From assembly GCF_000069185.1 (NCBI RefSeq), contig NC_010397.1:1550001-1614000 (forward strand): DNA of 64,000 bases, written 5' to 3'. Below the pieces are notes generated by a model. The model saw only the letters and a list, made by a program, of their open reading frames with translations. It searched no databases and had not been told where the DNA came from. A program made the translations under genes and the position numbers. Of the stretch, positions 37,054 through 47,763 are shown piece by piece. The stretch is from Mycobacteroides abscessus ATCC 19977 (lineage in GTDB: Bacteria; Actinomycetota; Actinomycetes; Mycobacteriales; Mycobacteriaceae). Position 1 is the stretch's first letter, and each line of letters starts with the position of its first letter.

Positions 37054-38727
37054 ATGGCTGAGTACATCTACACGATGATGAAAGTCCGCAAGGCGCATGG
37101 CGACAAGGTGATCCTCGACGATGTCACCCTGAACTTCCTGCCCGGCGCAAAGATTGGTGTGGTCGGCCCGAACGGCGCCGGTAAGTCCAGCGTCCTGAAG
37201 ATCATGGCCGGTCTGGACAAGCCGAACAATGGCGAGGCGTTTCTGGCCAACGGGGCCAGTGTCGGGATCCTGCAGCAGGAGCCGCCGCTGGACGAGACCA
37301 AGACGGTGCGCGAAAACGTCGAGGACGGCGTGGCCGTCAAGGCCAAGCTCAACCGGTACAACGAGGTCGCTGAGCTGATGGCCACCGACTACTCCGATGA
37401 GCTCATGGAAGAAATGGGCAAGCTCCAGGAGGAACTGGACGCCGCGGACGCCTGGGATATCGACTCCCAGCTGGAGCAGGCGATGGATGCGCTGCGCTGC
37501 CCGCCGCCGGACGAGCCGGTGACGCACCTGTCCGGTGGCGAGCGCCGCCGGGTGGCGCTGTGCAAGCTGTTGCTGTCGAAGCCAGACCTGCTGCTGCTCG
37601 ATGAGCCCACCAACCACCTGGACGCCGAGAGCGTGCTGTGGCTTGAGCAGCACCTGGCTACTTACCCGGGTGCCATCCTGGCCGTGACTCACGACCGATA
37701 CTTCCTGGACAACGTGGCCGAGTGGATCCTCGAGCTGGACCGTGGTCGTGCCTACCCCTATGAGGGCAACTACTCCACCTACCTGGAGAAGAAGGCAGAG
37801 CGTATCGCCGTGCAGGGGCGCAAGGACGCCAAGCTGCACAAGCGCCTGCAGGAAGAGCTCGCGTGGGTGCGCTCGGGCGCCAAGGCGCGGCAGGCCAAGA
37901 ACAAGGCTCGTCTGCAGCGATACGAGGAGATGGTCACCGAGGCGGAGAAGACCCGGAAGCTCGACTTCGAGGAAATCCAGATCCCCACCGGCCCGCGACT
38001 GGGCAATGTGGTGGTCGAGGTCGAACACCTCGACAAGGGTTTCGAGGGCCGCGCCCTCATCAAGGACCTCTCGTTCACGCTGCCCCGCAACGGCATCGTC
38101 GGCGTGATCGGCCCCAACGGTGTCGGCAAGACCACCCTGTTCAAGACCATCGTCGGGCTGGAGAACCCCGACGGCGGCGAGGTCAAGGTGGGCGAGACCG
38201 TCAAGTTGAGCTATGTCGACCAGAGTCGCGCCGGGATCGATCCCAAGAAGAACGTCTGGGAGGTCGTTTCCGACGGGCTCGACCACATTGTGGTCGGCCA
38301 GAATGAAATGCCTTCGCGGGCATATGTTTCGGCCTTTGGCTTCAAGGGCCCGGATCAGCAGAAGCCGGCGGGCGTGCTTTCCGGTGGTGAGCGCAACCGT
38401 CTGAACCTGGCCCTCACTCTCAAGCAGGGCGGCAACCTGATCCTGCTCGACGAGCCCACCAACGACCTGGACGTCGAGACCCTGGGCTCACTGGAGAACG
38501 CGCTTGAGCAGTTCCCCGGCTGCGCGGTGGTCATTTCACACGACCGGTGGTTCCTGGACCGCACCTGTACGCACATCCTGGCTTGGGAAGGAAGCGACGA
38601 TAACCCCGCTTCTTGGTTCTGGTTCGAGGGCAACTTCCAGGCGTACGAAGAGAACAAAGTCGAACGTTTGGGTATCGATGCGGCCAGACCGCACAGAGTT
38701 ACCCACCGCCGCCTGACGCGCGACTAG
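37054..38727 (+). CDS. ettA: energy-dependent translational throttle ATPase EttA (ABC-F)
   Basis: A 557-residue soluble ABC-F protein with two ATPase domains. Walker A motifs are GPNGAGKS (38-45) and GPNGVGKT (from about 353). Both LSGGER signatures and both Walker B regions (LLLLDEPTNHLD and LILLDEPTNDLD) are intact, with the P-site tRNA interaction segment in between. EttA binds the ribosomal E site and gates elongation by the ATP/ADP ratio. The start ATG has AGGAGAG about 13 nt upstream, and the length matches Rv2477c. An in-frame start at 36982 is weaker. Confidence 0.95.
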   Translation: MAEYIYTMMKVRKAHGDKVILDDVTLNFLPGAKIGVVGPNGAGKSSVLKIMAGLDKPNNGEAFLANGASVGILQQEPPLDETKTVRENVEDGVAVKAKLNRYNEVAELMATDYSDELMEEMGKLQEELDAADAWDIDSQLEQAMDALRCPPPDEPVTHLSGGERRRVALCKLLLSKPDLLLLDEPTNHLDAESVLWLEQHLATYPGAILAVTHDRYFLDNVAEWILELDRGRAYPYEGNYSTYLEKKAERIAVQGRKDAKLHKRLQEELAWVRSGAKARQAKNKARLQRYEEMVTEAEKTRKLDFEEIQIPTGPRLGNVVVEVEHLDKGFEGRALIKDLSFTLPRNGIVGVIGPNGVGKTTLFKTIVGLENPDGGEVKVGETVKLSYVDQSRAGIDPKKNVWEVVSDGLDHIVVGQNEMPSRAYVSAFGFKGPDQQKPAGVLSGGERNRLNLALTLKQGGNLILLDEPTNDLDVETLGSLENALEQFPGCAVVISHDRWFLDRTCTHILAWEGSDDNPASWFWFEGNFQAYEENKVERLGIDAARPHRVTHRRLTRD

Positions 38728-38730
38728 GGT
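38725..38730 (+). promoter_or_regulatory. -10 box of gdh overlapping the ettA stop
   Basis: TAGGGT includes the TAG stop codon of ettA (38725-38727) and ends 8 nt before the gdh GTG, which would give a leaderless gdh transcript starting inside the ettA 3' end. Confidence 0.5.
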
Positions 38731-38738
38731 GAAGTTGC

Positions 38739-41700
38739 GTGCCGAAACCCGGTACGCAACCTCGGCCAGGAGCGTTCTGCGTGACTGTTAATACAGGGAC
38801 CACCACTTCCGAAAACACGCCATCCGCCAATGGATCTGGCGTACCGACGATCGAGGCGCTGACGGCTGCGTTCAGCGGCGCCCGGTACATGGGGGAGATG
38901 GACTGGGACGAGCCGCTGGAACCTGACGGTCACGCCGCCCCCGCCGCTCCACCGGTGCGGGAGGCGCTCATGCGTGCGCTGCTGCGGTTGGCCGCGCGGC
39001 GCCAGCCGCACGAGATCGCGATGGCGACCTACCGCAACGGCGACGACGCGGGACTCGGTACCGCCCTGCAGTTGGTCACCGACTACACGCCGTTGCTGAC
39101 CGAGTCCATCACCGTGCTACTGCGCAGGCAGGGCGTGGCCATCGTCGACCTGATGGACCCCGTCTTCTCCGTGGAGCGCGCTGCCGATGGGACACTGCTC
39201 TCGGCGGCCCCGGTCGACCATCCGCAAAGCGACACGGCGCCCAATGCCGAGTGCTGGATTCATCTGCAGCTGCCGCCGTCCATCGACGCCGAGCGGCTGG
39301 CATTCATCGAGACCCAGCTGCCGCACACGCTGGAAGACGGCAGCCACGTCGCCGCCGACACCGACGCCATGCGCGACGCGGTGATCGAACTGGCCAGTGA
39401 TCTGGACGCCGCGCCCGGCAACGCCAGGTTTTCCTCGGCCGAGCTGACAGAGGTCGCGAATCTGTTGCGCTGGCTGGTCGACGGGAACTTCACGCTGCTG
39501 GGATACCAGCGGTGCACCGTCGAGAACGGGCACGCCACCGTCGATGAGTCGAGCCGGTTGGGGCTGCTCAAGCGCCGCGAAGAGGTGCTCCCACAGCTCA
39601 CCCACAACGATCAGCTGCTGGTGCTCGCGCAGGCCACCACACCCACCTACCTGCGGTATGCCATCTACCCGAATATTGTGGTGATTCGGCAGGACAACGG
39701 CAGCGGGCCGGCCATCGAGCACCGGTTGGTCGGGGTCTTCACCGTTGCCGCGATGAATGCCGATGTGCTCGCCATCCCGGTGGTTTGCGATCGCGTACAC
39801 CAAGTACTTGGCCGCTCGGATGCCACCCAGGATTCGTTGGCCGGTCACATGTTGATCGAGTTCATGCAGAACCTGCCTCGCGCAGAGCTGTTCGCATCCA
39901 GCGTGGACAGGCTTTACGACATCGTCACCGCATCCAGAAACATTGGGGCGCACCCAGGTTCGCTGCTCTTTCTGCGGGCCGATGAGCTGGGCAATTTTGT
40001 GACCGCGCTGGTGTACCTGCCGCGTGACCGCTACACCACCACCGTGCGGCTCGCCATGCAGGACACGCTGGTGCGAGAGCTTGGCGGCACCGGGATCGAC
40101 TACACCGCGCGTGTCAGCGAATCACCCTGGGCATTGGTTCATTTCACTGTGCGGTTGCCGGAAAACAGCCCGCACAACAGCATCGACACCTCCGAAGCCA
40201 ACCGGGTCCGCATCCAGGGGTTGCTGACCCAGACCACCCGCACCTGGAGCGATCGTCTGGTCCGGGCGGTACGCCCCGACTCACCGATCGACAGGGCATG
40301 TGCCGAGCGCTATTCCGTCATCCTGCCGGAGGTCTTCAAACAGAACGTCCCGCCCGCCGAGGCCATCGCCGATATCGCCAGAATCGAAGGACTGCAAGAG
40401 GACTCCATCGATCTTGCCTACGACGCCGACGAGTTGGGCACCGGTGTGCTCAGCATGTATCTGGGTGGCCGGTCGGCATCACTGAGCCAGGTGCTGCCGG
40501 TGCTGCACAGCATGGGTGTCGACGTGCTGGAGGAACGCCCATATCACTTCACCCGGCCCGACGGCCTCGCGGTCTCGCTGTACGCCTTCCGCATCGTGGT
40601 GCACCCGGCGATCGCACGCACCTTCGACGCCGAGGGCACCGCGCGCCGCGCCGACCTGCTCACCCGCGCCATTGATGCCGTCTGGCATGGCCGCGTCGAA
40701 ACCGACAGGTTCAACGAGCTGGTGCTGCGTGCCGGGCTTACCGCCGGCCAGATCACCATCCTGCGCGGATACGCCAAGTACCTACGTCAGGCCGGTTTCC
40801 CCTACAGTCAAGCGCATATCGAAACGGTGCTGGCCGACAACTCCCAGACCGCACGCGATTTCGTGGAGCTGTTCGAGGCCCGGTTTGATCCGGAGAGCAC
40901 CGACGACACCATCGCCGACGCCAAGGCTGCGCAGGTACTCGCCGAGATCGACAAGGTGGTCAGCCTGGACACCGACAGGGTGCTGCGCGCCTTCTTCGGC
41001 TTGATCCAGGCCACTCTGCGCACCAATTACTTTGTGAAAAAGGAGGACTCGGCGCGCGCCAAGGGCGTGCTGTCCTTCAAGCTCAATCCGCGTGAAATCG
41101 CCGAGCTGCCCGAACCGCGTCCTCGCTTCGAGATCTTCGTGTACTCGCCGCGGGTGGAGGGTGTGCACTTGCGGTTCGGTCCGGTGGCGCGCGGCGGCCT
41201 GCGCTGGTCCGACCGTCGCGAGGACTTCCGCACCGAGATCCTGGGGCTGGTCAAGGCGCAGGCGGTGAAAAACGCCGTCATCGTGCCGGTCGGCGCCAAG
41301 GGCGGGTTCGTCGTCAAGAATCCTCCCGCCGTCACCGGAGACGCGGCCGCAGACCGTGACGCGTTCCGCGCGGAGGGTGTCGAGTGCTACCGGCGCTTCA
41401 TCAGCGGCCTACTCGACATCACCGATAACCGCGATCGCACCACCAACGCGGTGGTGCCGCCCGAAGGGGTGCGGCGCCGCGACGGGGACGACCCGTATCT
41501 CGTGGTGGCGGCCGATAAGGGCACCGCCACCTTCTCCGACATCGCCAACGATGTCGCGCTGTCCTACGGATTCTGGCTCGGCGACGCGTTCGCATCCGGC
41601 GGCTCCGTCGGGTACGACCACAAGGCGATGGGCATCACCGCGCGGGGCGCCTGGGAAAGTGTCAAGAGGCACTTCCTGGAAATAGGGATCGACACCCAGA

Positions 41701-43625
41701 CGCAGGATTTCACCGTTGTCGGGGTCGGCGATATGAGTGGCGATGTGTTTGGCAACGGCATGCTGCTGTCTCAGCACATCAAGCTGGTCGCCGCCTTCGA
41801 CCACCGGCATATCTTCTTGGACCCCAACCCCGATCCCGCGTCCTCCTGGGCCGAACGCAAGAGGATGTTCGCACTGGAGCGCTCCAGTTGGGCCGACTAC
41901 AACTCGGCACTGATCAGCGCCGGCGGTGGTGTCTACAGCAAGGAACAGAAGTCGATCCCGATCAGTCCCGAGGTGCGAGATGTCCTCGGCCTCGACAGCG
42001 ATGTCGTGGAGATGACGCCGCCGCAGCTTGTGCGCGCCATCCTGCTCGCCCCGGTCGATCTGTTCTTCAACGGCGGCATCGGTACCTATGTCAAGGCCGA
42101 GAGTGAATCGCAGGCCGACGTGGGCGACAAGGCTAATGATGCCGTCCGCGTCAACGGAAACCAGGTGCGTGCCAAGGTGATCGGTGAAGGCGGCAACCTG
42201 GGCCTGACATCGCGGGGTCGCATCGAATTCGAGTTGAACGGCGGACGGGTCAATACCGACGCGCTAGACAACTCCGCGGGTGTGGATTGCTCCGACCACG
42301 AGGTCAACATCAAGATTCTGATCGACTCTCTGGTGAGCGCCGGCAAGATCGAGGCTTCCGAGCGGACGGCCCTGCTGGAATCGATGACCGACGATGTGGC
42401 CACGCTGGTGCTGGCGGACAATGAATCCCAGAACAATCTCATGGGCACCAGCCGCGCAAACGCGGCCTCGCTGCTGAGCGTGCACGCCCGCCAGATCGCC
42501 TACTTGGTCAATGAGCGTGGCCTCGACCGCGAGTTGGAGGCGCTGCCCTCCGAAAAGGAGATCGACCGCCGGGCGGCGCTGGGGATCGGTTTGACCTCAC
42601 CGGAACTGGCCACGCTGATGGCACACGTCAAGCTCGGGCTCAAGGATGATCTGCTGGCCAGTGACGCCCCGGACCAAGAGGTCACCCTGCGGCGCATGGT
42701 GCACTACTTCCCGGACGTGCTGCGTGAGCGATTCGACGCGGAGATCCGCCAGCATCCGCTGCGCAAGGAGATCTACGCCACCATGCTGGTCAACTCCGTG
42801 GTCGACTGCGGCGGAATCACCTACGTGTACCGGCTTTTCGAGGATGCCGGGACTGGCTCGGTGGACGGACTCAAGACGTACGTCGCCGTCGAAGCCATCT
42901 TTGGCCTGCGTTCGCTGTGGGACCGTATCCGTCACGCCGATGTGCCGGTTGCGGTTTCGGATCGGCTGACGCTGGACATGCGGCGTCTGTTGGATCGGGC
43001 ATCCCGCTGGCTGATCAGTTACCGGCCGCAACCCCTTGCGGTCGGCGCCGAGATCAACCGCTTCGCCGAGGGCATCGCCGAGCTGAGCCCGAAGCTCACC
43101 ACGTGGCTGCGCGGCCACGACCTGGAGATCGTCACCAAGCAAACCGAAGACCTGGTGGCACTAGGTGTTCCGTTCGATCTAGCCAGTGATGTCGCCAGTT
43201 GCCTGTACGGATTCAGCCTGCTGGACATCATCGATATCGCCGACATCGCCGACCGTGATGGTGCCGAGGTGGCCGATCTGTACTTCACCCTTATGGACGA
43301 TCTGCGGGTGGATGATCTGCTCACCGCCGTCTCGCAGCTGGAGCGCAATGACAGATGGCATTCCTTGGCCAGGTTGGCGATCCGCGACGACATCTACTCC
43401 TCGCTGCGGGCGCTCACCATGGACGTGCTGTCCGTGGGCGAACCCGATGAAACCGGTGAGCAGAAGATCGCAGAGTGGGAGTTCACCAACGCGTCGCGTC
43501 TGGAACGGGCCCGCGGCACGCTCGCGGAGATCTTCGCCGCGGGCGAGCCGGACCTGGCGACGTTGTCGGTGGCAGCACGCCAGATCAGAGGGATGATCAG
43601 GAGCAGTATCACCGGTCCTGCATGA
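38739..43625 (+). CDS. gdh: large NAD-specific glutamate dehydrogenase
   Basis: A 1,628-residue enzyme of the 180-kDa NAD-GDH class (Rv2476c, 1,624 aa). It deaminates glutamate to 2-oxoglutarate. Long N-terminal regulatory domains precede the catalytic core, where the glutamate site has [10 protein letters not shown] and the dinucleotide region has [14 protein letters not shown]. In mycobacteria this enzyme is controlled by GarA. A leaderless GTG at 38739 fits the TAGGGT box; GTG 38781 is an alternative. It begins 11 nt after ettA, so ettA and gdh may also be co-transcribed. Confidence 0.95.
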   Translation: MPKPGTQPRPGAFCVTVNTGTTTSENTPSANGSGVPTIEALTAAFSGARYMGEMDWDEPLEPDGHAAPAAPPVREALMRALLRLAARRQPHEIAMATYRNGDDAGLGTALQLVTDYTPLLTESITVLLRRQGVAIVDLMDPVFSVERAADGTLLSAAPVDHPQSDTAPNAECWIHLQLPPSIDAERLAFIETQLPHTLEDGSHVAADTDAMRDAVIELASDLDAAPGNARFSSAELTEVANLLRWLVDGNFTLLGYQRCTVENGHATVDESSRLGLLKRREEVLPQLTHNDQLLVLAQATTPTYLRYAIYPNIVVIRQDNGSGPAIEHRLVGVFTVAAMNADVLAIPVVCDRVHQVLGRSDATQDSLAGHMLIEFMQNLPRAELFASSVDRLYDIVTASRNIGAHPGSLLFLRADELGNFVTALVYLPRDRYTTTVRLAMQDTLVRELGGTGIDYTARVSESPWALVHFTVRLPENSPHNSIDTSEANRVRIQGLLTQTTRTWSDRLVRAVRPDSPIDRACAERYSVILPEVFKQNVPPAEAIADIARIEGLQEDSIDLAYDADELGTGVLSMYLGGRSASLSQVLPVLHSMGVDVLEERPYHFTRPDGLAVSLYAFRIVVHPAIARTFDAEGTARRADLLTRAIDAVWHGRVETDRFNELVLRAGLTAGQITILRGYAKYLRQAGFPYSQAHIETVLADNSQTARDFVELFEARFDPESTDDTIADAKAAQVLAEIDKVVSLDTDRVLRAFFGLIQATLRTNYFVKKEDSARAKGVLSFKLNPREIAELPEPRPRFEIFVYSPRVEGVHLRFGPVARGGLRWSDRREDFRTEILGLVKAQAVKNAVIVPVGAKGGFVVKNPPAVTGDAAADRDAFRAEGVECYRRFISGLLDITDNRDRTTNAVVPPEGVRRRDGDDPYLVVAADKGTATFSDIANDVALSYGFWLGDAFASGGSVGYDHKAMGITARGAWESVKRHFLEIGIDTQTQDFTVVGVGDMSGDVFGNGMLLSQHIKLVAAFDHRHIFLDPNPDPASSWAERKRMFALERSSWADYNSALISAGGGVYSKEQKSIPISPEVRDVLGLDSDVVEMTPPQLVRAILLAPVDLFFNGGIGTYVKAESESQADVGDKANDAVRVNGNQVRAKVIGEGGNLGLTSRGRIEFELNGGRVNTDALDNSAGVDCSDHEVNIKILIDSLVSAGKIEASERTALLESMTDDVATLVLADNESQNNLMGTSRANAASLLSVHARQIAYLVNERGLDRELEALPSEKEIDRRAALGIGLTSPELATLMAHVKLGLKDDLLASDAPDQEVTLRRMVHYFPDVLRERFDAEIRQHPLRKEIYATMLVNSVVDCGGITYVYRLFEDAGTGSVDGLKTYVAVEAIFGLRSLWDRIRHADVPVAVSDRLTLDMRRLLDRASRWLISYRPQPLAVGAEINRFAEGIAELSPKLTTWLRGHDLEIVTKQTEDLVALGVPFDLASDVASCLYGFSLLDIIDIADIADRDGAEVADLYFTLMDDLRVDDLLTAVSQLERNDRWHSLARLAIRDDIYSSLRALTMDVLSVGEPDETGEQKIAEWEFTNASRLERARGTLAEIFAAGEPDLATLSVAARQIRGMIRSSITGPA

Positions 43626-43632
43626 TGGTGGG

Positions 43633-44088
43633 ATGAGCGTGAGCGAAGACCGCACGGCACAGGTGAGTTCTGAGAAGCCCGGCTATGTCGCGGCGGTACC
43701 GGTCCGCTGGTCCGATATCGACATGTACCAGCACGTTAACCACGCGACGATGGTGACGATCCTGGAAGAGGCGCGAGTGCCTTTCCTGCGTGACGTTTTT
43801 GGCGCTGAGATCACGACCACCGGTCTGCTCATCGCCGACGTGCATGTCAAGTACAAGGGGCAGGTGCGGCTGGCGGATTCGCCATTGCAGGTGACCATGT
43901 GGGTCTCGAAGATCCGTGCGGTGGACTTCACCATCAACTACGAGGTGCGTTCGGTCAATGCGGCGCCGGACTCCAAACCGGCAGTGATCGCGGATACCCA
44001 GTTGGTCACCTTCCACCTCGATAGCCAAACCCTGCTGCGTCTCACCGGCGCACATCGCGAGTACCTGCAACGGTGGACGCGGCCATGA
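43633..44088 (+). CDS. acyl-CoA thioesterase, hotdog fold
   Basis: A 151-residue 4HBT-type thioesterase equivalent to Rv2475c. The motif VRWSDIDMYQHVNHATMVTILEEAR is a hotdog-fold acyl-CoA thioesterase signature with the catalytic Asp. Substrate chain length is unknown. It starts 7 nt after gdh, and its stop overlaps the next gene (ATGA), so the three are probably one operon. Confidence 0.85.
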   Translation: MSVSEDRTAQVSSEKPGYVAAVPVRWSDIDMYQHVNHATMVTILEEARVPFLRDVFGAEITTTGLLIADVHVKYKGQVRLADSPLQVTMWVSKIRAVDFTINYEVRSVNAAPDSKPAVIADTQLVTFHLDSQTLLRLTGAHREYLQRWTRP

Positions 44089-44732
44089 CCGAGGCCGCGC
44101 TACGAGTGCCGGACACTCACGACCGCAAGGACCTGGGGACGTTCCTGGCTCGGGTGTCACAGCTCGACGAGTCGGCCGTGGTGCGGCTGCGCGCTCGGGG
44201 TGATGGGCGGGTGGTTATCTGGGCCGCAACGCAGTTCGACGTGTTGGCCTGCCGTGCGGTGCGTGGTGAACTCAGAACCCCCGATATCACGGCGGCCGTC
44301 GACGAAGTACTGCGTGGTCTACAGAGCCCCGATGCCGATGGATACGTGCACACGGGATATCCGATGGATTCGGTGTGGCGCGGCGCGTTACCGGCAGACA
44401 ACGGCTTTGAGTATCTCGACGACATCCCGGCACGGTCAGTGCTGGAACTGGCGCAGCGCGGGGGAGAGCTGGCACGCGAGCACGGCAGCGCCCACGGCCC
44501 GCCGGTATCGCTGCTTGATCAGTCGGTTGTCACGGTCGACGGAGTCGGCGGTCAGCAGGTGGACGTGCCTATGCGTTGCGTCTTTGCTTTAACGGCAATG
44601 GGTTTCATTCCGGCGAGTCCGGCGGAGGATGAGCCGGTACGGGTGCGGGCATTGCCGTCATGGTTGCGGCTGGACGCCCGCTTCGGCTCGGTGTACCGCC
44701 ATCGGGCCGATCTATCGCTGCTGGTGCGCTAA
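44085..44732 (+). CDS. conserved mycobacterial protein (Rv2474c-like)
   Basis: A 215-residue protein of unknown function. ATG 44085 overlaps the thioesterase stop, which favours coupled translation. The sequence is soluble with no signal peptide or membrane helix. It has a conserved hydrophobic core (ARGDGRVVIWAATQFDVLA) and an Arg-rich C-terminus ending in LSLLVR. No catalytic motif is recognisable. A terminator hairpin follows. Confidence 0.75.
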   Translation: MTEAALRVPDTHDRKDLGTFLARVSQLDESAVVRLRARGDGRVVIWAATQFDVLACRAVRGELRTPDITAAVDEVLRGLQSPDADGYVHTGYPMDSVWRGALPADNGFEYLDDIPARSVLELAQRGGELAREHGSAHGPPVSLLDQSVVTVDGVGGQQVDVPMRCVFALTAMGFIPASPAEDEPVRVRALPSWLRLDARFGSVYRHRADLSLLVR

Positions 44733-44736
44733 CGGC

Positions 44737-44759
44737 GGTGACCGATAAAGTCGGTCACC
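44737..44759. terminator. operon terminator
   Basis: A perfect 9-bp inverted repeat GGTGACCGA/TCGGTCACC with a 5-nt loop lies 4 nt after the Rv2474c-like stop and before the convergent pirin gene. Confidence 0.75.
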
Positions 44760-44795
44760 CGGCCAACTGTGGTTTTTGCCGACTCCTCTTGTGAT

Positions 44796-45551
44796 TCAGA
44801 CATTTATCGCCGTACCGTGCATTTCCCAAATGAGTAGTTCGGCACCTTCGTCTGTGGCGGAAACGCGGTGTCCTCCGGACCGTGTGAGCCGCACTGCGTC
44901 GCCCTGCTGAAGGAGGCCTTGGCCCTCGAACTCGGCCTGCCCTCGAGATACGAAAACATGACCGTACAAGGCATCGGGTACATTTACCGAACGTCGCGGA
45001 TCCAGGAGGGCGACATGCAGTGTGGCGTAACGGTTCCCGAACGAAATGGCCGCGTCGCCGCTGTACTTGGGCATGCCGGACGCTATGGGTAGCAGCGTGT
45101 TTCGCCGAAGGTCGCTTGTGATGTCGGATTCTTGGTAACTCGGCGCTCTATCTATTTCATCAGGAGGAATCCACATCTGGACCACGTGCAGCTGCTGTCG
45201 TTCAAGTCGTCCTGCGCCGTTTCGCTCCGTATGTGTGATCCCGGTTCCAGCACTCATCCGTTGCACGACCCCTGGGCGGATTTCTCCGGAATTCCCTAGG
45301 GAATCTTTGTGCACCGCAGTGCCTTCGAGTACCCACGTAATAATTTCCGTGTTGCGGTGCGTGTGCGCGTCAAAGCCTTCGCCCGGGTCGATTGTGTCCT
45401 CATTGTTGACCATCAGAAGGCCATGGGCATTCCCGGCCAAATCGAAATTGCCTGTCACGGGGAACGACTGCCACGACTCAAGCCATTCATTCCGCCAGTG
45501 CCACCGATCGGAGGCTCGAACTATACGAACGGCGGACACGTCCTTGGCCAC
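44796..45551 (-). CDS. pirin-family cupin protein
   Basis: A 251-residue bicupin. The metal-binding segment DAHTHRNTEIITW and the later GTGITHTERN provide the His/Glu set of pirin. Bacterial pirins include quercetin 2,3-dioxygenase-like enzymes and redox-sensing proteins; which applies here is unknown. GTG 45551 follows GGAAGGA. The gene has a more even base composition than its neighbours and interrupts the order seen around Rv2474c-Rv2471. Confidence 0.83.
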   Translation of the reverse strand: MAKDVSAVRIVRASDRWHWRNEWLESWQSFPVTGNFDLAGNAHGLLMVNNEDTIDPGEGFDAHTHRNTEIITWVLEGTAVHKDSLGNSGEIRPGVVQRMSAGTGITHTERNGAGRLERQQLHVVQMWIPPDEIDRAPSYQESDITSDLRRNTLLPIASGMPKYSGDAAISFGNRYATLHVALLDPRRSVNVPDALYGHVFVSRGQAEFEGQGLLQQGDAVRLTRSGGHRVSATDEGAELLIWEMHGTAINV

Positions 45552-45582
45552 GGCACGTTCCTTCCGCTTCGTAAGGCCGGCG

Positions 45583-47172
45583 CTAGACGATCCAGGCCGC
45601 GGTGTTCCGTGGCAGCTTGCCGTTGACAAGCGGCCCGCTGGTCAGGATGACTTCGCCCTCGGGCAGGTCCACCAGATCGCTGCTCACGTTGAGGGCGCAT
45701 GTCAGGCCACCGCCTTTGACGCGGAAGGCCAGCGCCCCCGGTGGGCTGCCGTACCACTCCAGGCTGGTACCGGTGAATTCCTTGCGGCTCTTGCGCAATT
45801 CGATGGCCCGCCGGTACAGCGACAGCATGGAGTCGGTGTGCTCCAGCTGGCGTTCCACGGTGTACTCGGCCCACCCGTGTGGCATGGGCAGCCAGGTCTG
45901 GGCATTGCTCGAGAAGCCGTACGGGGGATCGGTGCCCTCCCAGGGGATGGGTACGCGGCAGCCGTCACGGCCTCGCTCGGTGTGGCCCGAGCGCTCCCAT
46001 ACGGGATCCTGCAACGCCTCATCGGGCAGTTCGACATTCGGTAGCCCGAGCTCAGAACCGTTGTATATGAACACAGTTCCGGGCAGTGCGAGCATCACCA
46101 GCGCCATGGCCCGCGCGCGCCACTGACCTATCTGGCCGTCACCGTAGCGCGTCACCTCGCGCTCGACGTCGTGGTTGGACAACGTCCATGTGGGTGTCGC
46201 ACCCACAGAATCGACTGCGGCAAGCGAGTTTTGGATGGCGGCGCGGATCTGGTCGGCATCGAAGTCGGCTTCGACCAGTTTGAAGTTGAAGCCCAAGTGC
46301 AGCTCGTCGGGCCGGACGTATTCGGCAAAGCGGGTGTTGTCGTTGACCCAGATCTCGCCGACGGCCACCACATCGCGGTACTGGTCGAGCACCTTGCGGA
46401 TCTTTCGGTGGTACTCGTGTACACCCTCGTTGTTGAAGCGTGGGTCCTCGTCGGCGATATGCAGCATCGAGGTTTCGGTGTCTTCGATATCGGGCAGACC
46501 GGGCGGTTTGGCCATGCCGTGCGCGACGTCGAGGCGGAATCCGTCGATGCCGCGGTCCAGCCAGAAGCGCAGGGTATCGGCGAAGTCGTCGAATACCTCG
46601 GGGTTGTCCCAGTTGACGTCGGGCTGTTCGGGGGCGAACAGGTGCAGGTACCACTGGCCCGGGGTGCCGTCCGCTTCGGTGACCCGGGTCCAGGCCGGAC
46701 CGCCGAAGACCGAAGGCCAGTTGTTCGGGGGCAGTTCGCCATGTGCGCCCTTGCCGTCCCGGAAGATGTAGCGCTCCCGGGCGTCGCTGCCCGGCGGGCT
46801 CTGGAGCGCTTCCAGGAACCACGGGTGCTCGGAACTGGTGTGGTTGGGGACCAGGTCCATGATGACCTTGATGTTGTGGCGGTGCGCCGAGGCGATGAGC
46901 CGGTGCATGGCGATCGATCCACCGAAAAGCGGATCGATCTCGCGCGGGTTGGACACGTCGTAGCCGTGGTCCGCCATCGGCGATCTGGTCACAGGATTTA
47001 GCCAGATGCCCTCGACGCCAAGCAGGTCAAGGTAGCCGAGTTTTGCTGAAATGCCGTCGATATCGCCGACACCGTCGCCGTCACTGTCACCGAAGGAACG
47101 CGGGTAGATCTGGTAGAAGACGGCCCGCGACCACCAGGGGTCGTCATGTTGGCCCAAGTAGGCGGCGGTCAC
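45583..47172 (-). CDS. aglA: GH13 alpha-glucosidase
   Basis: A 529-residue glycoside hydrolase family 13 enzyme equivalent to Rv2471. The (beta/alpha)8 barrel begins at VFYQIYPRSF. Catalytic residues are Asp215 (DGFRLDVAH, nucleophile), Glu273 (VGEIW, acid/base) and Asp335 (LSNHDVER). It is expected to cleave alpha-1,4- or alpha-1,6-glucosidic bonds of maltose-type sugars in the cytoplasm; no signal peptide is seen. GTG 47172 is the start. Its stop lies 31 nt before the pirin start on the same strand. Confidence 0.9.
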   Translation of the reverse strand: MTAAYLGQHDDPWWSRAVFYQIYPRSFGDSDGDGVGDIDGISAKLGYLDLLGVEGIWLNPVTRSPMADHGYDVSNPREIDPLFGGSIAMHRLIASAHRHNIKVIMDLVPNHTSSEHPWFLEALQSPPGSDARERYIFRDGKGAHGELPPNNWPSVFGGPAWTRVTEADGTPGQWYLHLFAPEQPDVNWDNPEVFDDFADTLRFWLDRGIDGFRLDVAHGMAKPPGLPDIEDTETSMLHIADEDPRFNNEGVHEYHRKIRKVLDQYRDVVAVGEIWVNDNTRFAEYVRPDELHLGFNFKLVEADFDADQIRAAIQNSLAAVDSVGATPTWTLSNHDVEREVTRYGDGQIGQWRARAMALVMLALPGTVFIYNGSELGLPNVELPDEALQDPVWERSGHTERGRDGCRVPIPWEGTDPPYGFSSNAQTWLPMPHGWAEYTVERQLEHTDSMLSLYRRAIELRKSRKEFTGTSLEWYGSPPGALAFRVKGGGLTCALNVSSDLVDLPEGEVILTSGPLVNGKLPRNTAAWIV

Positions 47173-47223
47173 GGTTGATCATTCTGCACCACGGCGGCCC
47201 CGGCCTCGAATCGCGATCGGCAC

Positions 47224-47643
47224 TTAGAACGGTGAGTTGACCATTGACTGCGCGGCCATCTCCAGGTAGCTCCATAGCTGGGCACGATGGTCGTCGTCCA
47301 GGGTGTTTCGGTCGATGGAATCGACGGCTGTCCGCATACAGCGCAACCATGCGTCGCGTTCGATGGGGCCGATCCGAAACGGTGCGTGACGCATCCGTAA
47401 CCGCGGATGCCCACGCTGGTCCGAATAGGTACGCGGGCCGCCCCAGTACTGCTCGAGGAACATCCGCAGGCGATCCTCGGCGCCGGTCAGATCTTCCTCC
47501 GGATAGAGCGGGCGTAGCACCTCGTCGTCGGCGACAAGCTCGTAGAAGCGGGCCACTATCGCGTGGAAAGTGGCGGCGCCACCGACCGCGTCGTAGAAGT
47601 TATCCGGCGTAGGCGCCGGGGACAGCTCTGCCACGTTCTCCAT
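47224..47643 (-). CDS. glbO: truncated haemoglobin O
   Basis: A 139-residue group II 2/2 haemoglobin equivalent to Rv2470. The proximal His86 lies in RMRHAPF, Tyr34 (B10) and Tyr47 (CD1) correspond to the haem-pocket tyrosines of trHbO, and Trp99 occupies position G8. It binds oxygen tightly and may handle reactive oxygen or peroxide near the membrane. The N-terminus is about 11 residues longer than in M. tuberculosis. Confidence 0.95.
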   Translation of the reverse strand: MENVAELSPAPTPDNFYDAVGGAATFHAIVARFYELVADDEVLRPLYPEEDLTGAEDRLRMFLEQYWGGPRTYSDQRGHPRLRMRHAPFRIGPIERDAWLRCMRTAVDSIDRNTLDDDHRAQLWSYLEMAAQSMVNSPF

Positions 47644-47763
47644 TGTGCTGGTACCCGTATCGGCCGCCGCGCCGGGCTGGTCACGTGATGTTCATTGGAT
47701 TGACCTGCGAACACGGGGCAAATTGTCATGCGAAGACCGCCGAATCGTGGTGCACTGGTTGTA

